Below, one piece after another: positions 58,817-64,000 of a DNA stretch of 64,000 nt (positions are counted from its first letter, which is position 1; every line of letters starts with the position of its first letter). The DNA is from Microdochium bolleyi. Taxonomy: Eukaryota; Ascomycota; Sordariomycetes; Xylariales; Microdochiaceae. The DNA lies in assembly GCA_001566295.1 (NCBI GenBank), contig KQ964246.1:2790001-2854000 (forward strand), written 5' to 3'. Below the pieces are notes generated by a model. It had not been told where the DNA came from. It made no database searches and saw only the letters and a list, made by a program, of their open reading frames with translations. The position numbers and the translations under genes were made by a program.

Positions 58817-59850
58817 CACTCCTCTCCGCCTCGGTTCCCTCACTCCAGAGCCTGCATTCGGGCGTCTGAGACATGCTACAGATTCCTGTCCCTCGCGCCG
58901 GTCCGGCGAGTACTACGTTCTAGAGAAAAGGTCTGGCAGCGATGTGCAAACACCAGAAATGCCATCAGAATCTTCCGCGACGGAGGTCCTGCGAAAGGGT
59001 TGTCAAGCCTGCCCAGCCACGGGAGCCCAGTCCCTTGCCGACTTGGCTGGCTTGGCACGACATGTTACATGCACGCCAAGTGCGCCACATCCGACCAGGA
59101 GATGGAAAATTAGGAACTGCTCGCGTGACAACTTTCCTTATGCGTCCAGTCTCCCTCGCAAGTTGTCCGGGTGAGTTTGGTGCGGTGCATGCTCATGGAC
59201 ACTTTCGAGGGGTAACAGGATGGGTGAGCTCTCAAGGCTTGGTCTACGTCCAGATCTTGGGCCCGGCAGTATGGGGTGCCGGTAACTCAGTGCAAGTATA
59301 CAACCTTGGAACTCCTTTAGTACATACACAAGATGCCCCCAGGTATTGTGACCTGGCCTCGTTGCGTTCTCGGTTTCTGCTTCTACGTATTGTATTGTTA
59401 AAGGCACAAAATATGACCAACGAAGTGGCCAGACGAAGCCAGAATGTAGTCGCTCATGCCAGGATGGGGGAGTCACGGTAGCATTTAAAGAAATGCATGA
59501 AGCTAGAAGAAATGGCAGGTGTTGAGGCCGAATGGTCTTATTTAGCCCGTCACGGAGCTGAGGTAACACTCTTTGTTGTGTGCGCACGCTGTAAAGCGGC
59601 CCCGGCACGGACACAGCCTTCCAAGGCTAGACTGGATTTTGACCGGAGCTGACTAAGCCCAATTCAACCACGTGATCACGCGATGGGCTCTGACTGAAGG
59701 TGGCCCGCCAGCGCGCGTCGCGCTCCGCATTTCATCACCATTCACTGGCGTGAGATCGAGTTTACCAACGTCAATTGCTGCACTCTCACTGCCCACTGCT
59801 GCCATTCGCAACTTACGCAACTAGTCAAGCACGAAGGCTCAAGAAGAGAA

Positions 59851-61360
59851 ATGCCTCCTCGTCAGTCGCCTCGCAAGAAGGCCCCAGCTGAAGCCGTTAA
59901 GGTGGAACAGACTAAAGAGGTTGTGACCAAGAGGCCTGCCGCGAGAAGCTCGAGGAAGGCTGCGATCGTCGAATCTGACGAGGAAGTCGATGTCAAGGTG
60001 AAGACCACCACAAAGGCGACTGTCAAGACAAAGGTACCTGTCAAGAGGAAAGCCACAGAAGCACCACCAGCATCAGAGCCGGACGACGAGCCTGGTGCAC
60101 CGTCCAAGCCAGCGCCCAAGAAACGCAAGACCAAGGGTAAAGACGAGGACGCCATGCCTTTAGCAGAACGAACCGCCGTTGGCAATCTGAAGAAGGCAAT
60201 GTATATTGGCGCACATGTGAGCAGTGCTGGAGGTACGTCGGACCCTTTTCCGTCGACATCAACCATTGGTTGACATCCCGTGCTCACACATACCTACAGG
60301 TGTCCAAAACTCCGTGGGTAACGCAGTGCACATTGGCGCAAACGCCTTTGCCCTGTTCCTCAAGTCGCAGCGCAAGTGGGCAAACCCGCCAATGACGCCA
60401 GAGTCCCTCCAAGGATTCAAGACATTGTCAAAAGAGCACGGCTTTGATGCCCACAAGCACTGCCTCCCTCATGGCTCGTACCTCGTCAACCTCGCCGCAC
60501 TGGAGAAAGACAAGGCAGACCAAGCCTATACGGGCTTCATCGACGACCTGCACCGGTGCGAAAGCCTCGGCATCACGCTGTACAATTTCCACCCGGGCAA
60601 CACCAACGGCGAGCCCCGGCCCGCAGCGATAGGGCGGATCGCAGCACAGCTCAACAAGGCGCACGCCGCCACGAGCAGCGTGGTGACGGTCCTGGAGAAC
60701 ATGGCGGGCCAGGGCAACGTGATCGGCTCGTCATGGGAGGACCTGCGTGACATCATCGCCCTGGTCGACGACAAGGCCCGCGTCGGCGTGTGCATCGACA
60801 CGTGCCACGCCTTCGCCGCTGGCCACGACCTGCGCACACCCGAGCAGTTCGAGCAGACTATGTCAGCCTTCTCCCGCATCGTGGGCGACGAGTACCTGCG
60901 CGCGTTCCACCTCAACGACAGCAAGGCCCCGCTGCTCTCGAACCGCGACCTGCACGCCAACATTGGCACGGGCTTCCTCGGCCTGCGCGCGTTCCACAAT
61001 ATCATGAACTGCGACAAGTTCCAGGGCCTGCCGATGGTCCTTGAGACACCCATCGACAGGAAGGGGCCCGACGGCAAGACCATCGAGGACAAGCAGGTCT
61101 GGGCCGACGAGATCAAGCTGCTCGAGAGCCTGGTCGGGATGGACCCGGAGAGCGACGGGTTCAAGACGCTCGAGCGGGACCTCCATGCCAAGGGCGCAGC
61201 CGAGAGGGAGCGCATACAGGAGCAGGTCGACCGCAAGTCTGCCAAGGACGGGAAGAAGGGCGGCGCTGCAGCCAAGGCCAAGGGCAAGCAGCAGACCACC
61301 CTGAACGTCAAGCGGGGCAGGAAGAAGAAGGAGGAGACCTCGGATGAGGAGTCCGAGTGA
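59851..61360 (+). CDS. apn1: APN1, AP endonuclease (endonuclease IV family)
   Basis: Two exons, 59851-60232 and 60300-61360; 480 residues. The 67-bp intron (GTACGT...CTACAG) splits a Gly codon in HVSSAGG. Residues 1-115 are Lys/Ala/Pro-rich and disordered with basic nuclear-localisation-like runs (KKRKTKGK). The TIM-barrel nuclease follows with the zinc ligands of the Nfo family visible in order: MYIGAHVSSAGG, HCLPHGSYLVNLA, YNFHPGN, TVLENMAGQGN, GVCIDTCHAFAAGHDL, AFHLNDSK, RDLHANIGTG and LPMVLETPID. The C-terminal 80 residues are Lys/Glu-rich, ending KRGRKKKEETSDEESE, also likely nuclear-targeting. Cleaves abasic sites and 3' blocks in base-excision repair in nucleus and mitochondria. Longer than yeast Apn1 (367) because of both tails. 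Convergent with bub1. Confidence 0.95.
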
Positions 61361-61975
61361 AGTGGGTTGTTTAAGTCTGGGGGAAACAAAATCCACAGCT
61401 TTTGCCTGCCTCTCCTAGAGGCATCCGTTTGCATTGTTGTACTTTTATTGAGTTAGGGTCGAGGCGTTTCAGCGTGTCGTTATGTGTAATAGATCATGCG
61501 GCAGTCAGGATGTGGCTGCTCTACTTCATCATTGCAGAGCAGCAGATGCAAGAAACAAAAGGAAACTGGGTATTGTAACTATCCTCTAGTCGTTATCCTG
61601 GGCGTCCTGCATGCATTTCCAGCGTCTCGTGCATGTGGCTGAAACACTAAAGAAAACTCCTTTCCAAGTGTAAGAAAGCTTGGTCTAGACCAAGCTTTGT
61701 CCCCAATATGACAACAGCGCCTGACAAAGGCCTTTACTTCTTCCATGTGACAACGAGCCACGCGCCACGTGTCTCTGGGTACAATCTGACCCTATCAAAG
61801 CATCTTACGCCTCCCATCGTCTTTACCATGCCTCTATCTGCTCGCCCCGCAGCCTCAAGCATGCAGCCCATACCGATCAAGCATGGGGGGACTGGAACCC
61901 GACCACGGCTTCCTGCATTGCACAGGGGATATAGCAAGCCAGGCTCGCCTTCCTCAGCACTGGGCGCCGCGTCTT
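61361..61975. other. Convergent spacer apn1 / bub1 region
   Basis: 615 bp. AT-rich just after the apn1 stop, as in a 3' untranslated region. No gene supported. On the minus strand, this is downstream of the open frame that follows bub1. Confidence 0.4.
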
Positions 61976-62500
61976 CTACGCATCGAACAGATCCTCCCAC
62001 CGCATCCGCGTTACCGGCGACTTGTGGTTGTTTTCCGTCTTGATGGTGGTGGCGGTGGTGGTGGTAGGCCTGGTGCTCTTGCTCTTTCTGACTGGCGACG
62101 AGCCGAGCTGCCTGACCTTCAGCGGCGATGGGGGCTCCGCATGGACCGTGATGGCGCTCTTCTTCAGAGGCGAGGATCTGTTTGGCGTGGTAGTGCCCGT
62201 GATTACAGTCTTCGACTTCCTCGTTGGGTTGCTACTGCCGGCAACAGCGTGAGACACTGTCTTGCTCGTCGGTTTGTTGCTGGCCGTGCAGCCTCGCGCT
62301 GGAGACGTCAACGGCAGCGAGTGTGCGAGGTTGCCATAGGAGCAAGAAGGCGCCGCTACTGATGCGGCCGGTGAAGACACGCCAAAGTGCGACTTGATCG
62401 AGCTCGGCGATCCTCCGAAACCTGCACGGCCGGCGGCCCGACCGCTACCGCCTTTCTTTGGGGCAGGAGATGAAACTGAACAGCGAGATCCGGAACGCGC
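61976..62500 (-). other. Open frame in phase with bub1 directly after its stop codon
   Basis: The codon after the bub1 stop (TAG at 62501-62503) opens 174 sense codons in the same frame, closed by a stop at 61976-61978. There is no ATG in the frame except one twelve codons from its end, so it cannot be an independent intronless gene. The composition is that of a disordered basic tail: S, T, P, K, R, G and N (PAPKKGGSGRAAG, NPTRKSKT, RPTTTTATTIKTENN), with SSIKSHF in the N-terminal part and a tidy C-terminus TRMRWEDLFDA that looks like a short linear motif. The sequence also flows from the bub1 end (AGSRKG stop ARSGSR). Either a readthrough or alternatively spliced tail of bub1, a tail cut by a mutation or base error, or chance. 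I see no good donor/acceptor pair that removes only the stop codon. Confidence 0.4.
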
Positions 62501-64000
62501 CTAGCCCTTCCGAGACCCCGCCGTCGCGATTTGTCTGGCCATGTTCTCAACGCGACCCATGAGTGTCTTGAGCCCAACACCTCTCTCACAGTTCGCCTCG
62601 AGCCAGGTCTCCATGCCCTCCCTAACCCTGCGCAGCGAGCGTGTCACTGGCATCGTGCCGTCGCCGCCGTCGTCTGCCGCACGGCTCGCCGGGTTGAGCA
62701 GTACGTCGAAGCAGTCGTTCCAGATGTCCGTCTGCCAGTATCGCTTCAGAGGCTCGCGGATCTTGTACCTGCGCGAGACGCCCAAGCCGCCCGTATCGGC
62801 TCGGACCGTCTCAATGTACTTTCCGAAGAGCAGTGTGTGAATGACCCCGGCCAGTCCGTGGTAGTCGAGCTGCCACGTCCAGGGCCGGCCGTCGCGAATC
62901 TCGGCGCAATCCTGGGGAGACACCTGCCAGTCGGCGATGAACTGCACGTCCGGGTCAAATGCGCGCATGTCAATGCCCCGTCCGAAATCGATGAGTACGA
63001 CACCACGGGTGGCCCAGCCGCCGGAGCCATCGGCGTGCCATTGGCTGGAGAGAGACTCGACTGCGCCGGGCAGCGCGTCGAGGCGGAGGAGGCAGTTGTC
63101 GGCCTTGAGGTCACCGTGCATGAGCTGCTTGCTGTGCAGCGCCTCTACGGTGCGCAACATCTCGATGGCGAAGAACATGGCGAGTGGCTCGTCGAGGACA
63201 CCCGATTGTTCTTTGCGGAACATGTTGACGACATCGAGAAGAGTGCCGTAGGGGTGGTATGGCAAGAAGAGGTAGCCGTCATCCTGGTAGAGGTGCAGTT
63301 CGTGCGCGGCTGAGATTGATGCGGATGCTCTGTGGTTAGGCCCAAGTCGCGATGCTGCCAGACGCATCATGTGGAACTCCCAGGCTGACGGAGGCTCCTC
63401 CATCTTTAGGGCTTCCAGACTGGCCCGCTCAGATGTCGCAAAGGCACCTTTACCCATCGCGATGATGGGCTCGTTCTCGTTCGTCTCGTCGTTCTCAGGC
63501 TGGGAGTTCTCAACCAGATAGATTGGTGCAAATGCTCCCTCGCCAAGCTGTCGGCGAATAGTGTAGTCGGTTGTGAGCTCTGGAAACTCCAATTGAACCG
63601 GACTCGAGACGCCACTGGTCCTGTCGCCAGTCTTGAAGGCCTTCATCTGAGTCTTGGCAAACCGACGAATCTCCGCGCCCTTGTCGAACCGTTCATGACG
63701 ATGGTCATAGAAGCCGGGGTACGAAGATAGCGGCGGCTGTATCTTGGACAGAATCTCGGCTAGTGTATTTGGGTCGACTGGGTTGCATTGCAGGTCTTTG
63801 ATGATAGGACCCTTGGGCACGGCAACAGATTGTCCTAGCGGCTGCTTCGTCTTGTGCAATAGCGGTTGGGCAATCTTGACTGGCGAGCGGTCGTCTTCCA
63901 CAACCTCCCTGATGGGGCTGCTGAGCGGCTCATATTCTTCGTCCTCATCCTCATCCTCCTCAGTGGTCGTGCCAAGAGAGTGGTTCTTGCTAGGAGTCTT
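62501..64000 (-). CDS. bub1: BUB1 spindle-checkpoint kinase, C-terminal part (5' end outside window)
   Basis: Open from the right edge to a TAG at 62501-62503, 499 codons seen, no introns. An acidic and Ser-rich linker is followed by a kinase domain starting near seen residue 146: loop LGEGAFAPIYLVE, the lysine in ALKMEEPPSAWEFHMM, the BUB1-type catalytic HGDLKADN (His-Gly-Asp in place of HRD), and IDFGRGIDM. GWATRGVVLIDFGRG and FIADWQVSPQDCAEI in the activation segment, and GKYIETVRADTGG, are typical. Bub1 phosphorylates histone H2A at kinetochores and recruits shugoshin and Mad1. The TPR and GLEBS regions are outside the window. The stop lies in a basic GSRKG stretch and the frame stays open beyond it (see preceding entry). 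Confidence 0.93.
   Translation of the reverse strand, partial: KTPSKNHSLGTTTEEDEDEDEEYEPLSSPIREVVEDDRSPVKIAQPLLHKTKQPLGQSVAVPKGPIIKDLQCNPVDPNTLAEILSKIQPPLSSYPGFYDHRHERFDKGAEIRRFAKTQMKAFKTGDRTSGVSSPVQLEFPELTTDYTIRRQLGEGAFAPIYLVENSQPENDETNENEPIIAMGKGAFATSERASLEALKMEEPPSAWEFHMMRLAASRLGPNHRASASISAAHELHLYQDDGYLFLPYHPYGTLLDVVNMFRKEQSGVLDEPLAMFFAIEMLRTVEALHSKQLMHGDLKADNCLLRLDALPGAVESLSSQWHADGSGGWATRGVVLIDFGRGIDMRAFDPDVQFIADWQVSPQDCAEIRDGRPWTWQLDYHGLAGVIHTLLFGKYIETVRADTGGLGVSRRYKIREPLKRYWQTDIWNDCFDVLLNPASRAADDGGDGTMPVTRSLRRVREGMETWLEANCERGVGLKTLMGRVENMARQIATAGSRKG

Larger units (their letters stand above)
57449..59850. promoter_or_regulatory. Divergent region transporter / apn1
   Basis: 2.4 kb between divergent start codons. 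Contains, for the transporter on the minus strand, a TATA box near 57630, a GAGCTT hexamer repeat at 57645-57671 and CACGTG at 58152 and 58811. CACGTG also lies at 59670, closer to apn1. A 481-codon minus-strand frame runs through the leader but looks spurious (see rejected). Confidence 0.5.

Overview
The window is nuclear DNA of a filamentous ascomycete (Pezizomycotina), most likely a Sordariomycete. The evidence is GC-rich protein-coding DNA, mostly short introns (about 50-220 bp) with GTRNGT donors and CTAAC/CTGAC branch sites, CT-rich leaders, and fungal genes such as RAX2, LCL3, FlbC, PKR1, ARP9 and large Sordariomycete F-box proteins. I see no bacterial, viral or intact transposon genes. 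Gene calls rest on reading translations and splice sites by eye; species-level placement is not possible from this alone.

Layout. (1) 1-1761(-): N-terminal part of the polarity protein RAX2, running off the left edge. (2) 5204-6093(-) LCL3 nuclease and, divergently, 7046-9858(+) a seven-exon YVC1-type TRP channel. (3) 10420-10707(+) a small Cys/His-rich orphan, then 10918-11667(+) MTQ2 eRF1 methyltransferase. (4) 12177-12986(-) Sm D1 (first exon only 14 nt) and 13783-14256(-) PKR1, a V-ATPase assembly factor. (5) Two unrelated-looking F-box genes in tandem, 15422-18172(+) and 19594-21087(+). (6) 25857-28084(+) SYLF/Ysc84-domain protein without an SH3 domain, and 29259-31678(+) ARP9. (7) A 7.6-kb stretch without a convincing gene, then 39317-40544(-) the conidiation regulator FlbC, preceded (upstream on its strand) by 10.4 kb with no supportable gene and many simple repeats. 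(8) 50958-54680(-) the intronless SF3B1/Hsh155 gene and 55340-57448(-) a phosphate-type MFS transporter with a TATA box and two CACGTG sites upstream. (9) 59851-61360(+) APN1 and, converging on it, 62501-64000(-) the kinase half of BUB1, running off the right edge.

The genes are mostly unrelated housekeeping functions (splicing: Sm D1, SF3B1; chromatin: ARP9; DNA repair: APN1; spindle checkpoint: BUB1; translation termination: MTQ2; vacuole/ER: YVC1, PKR1; cortex and actin: RAX2, SYLF protein). There is no metabolic gene cluster.

The observations most worth a second look are: an open, biased, ATG-less 174-codon extension in the same frame directly after the BUB1 stop codon (61976-62500); the very long 5' region of flbC; phosphate-type control elements upstream of the MFS transporter; and a perfect 20-bp palindrome inside the first yvc1 intron.
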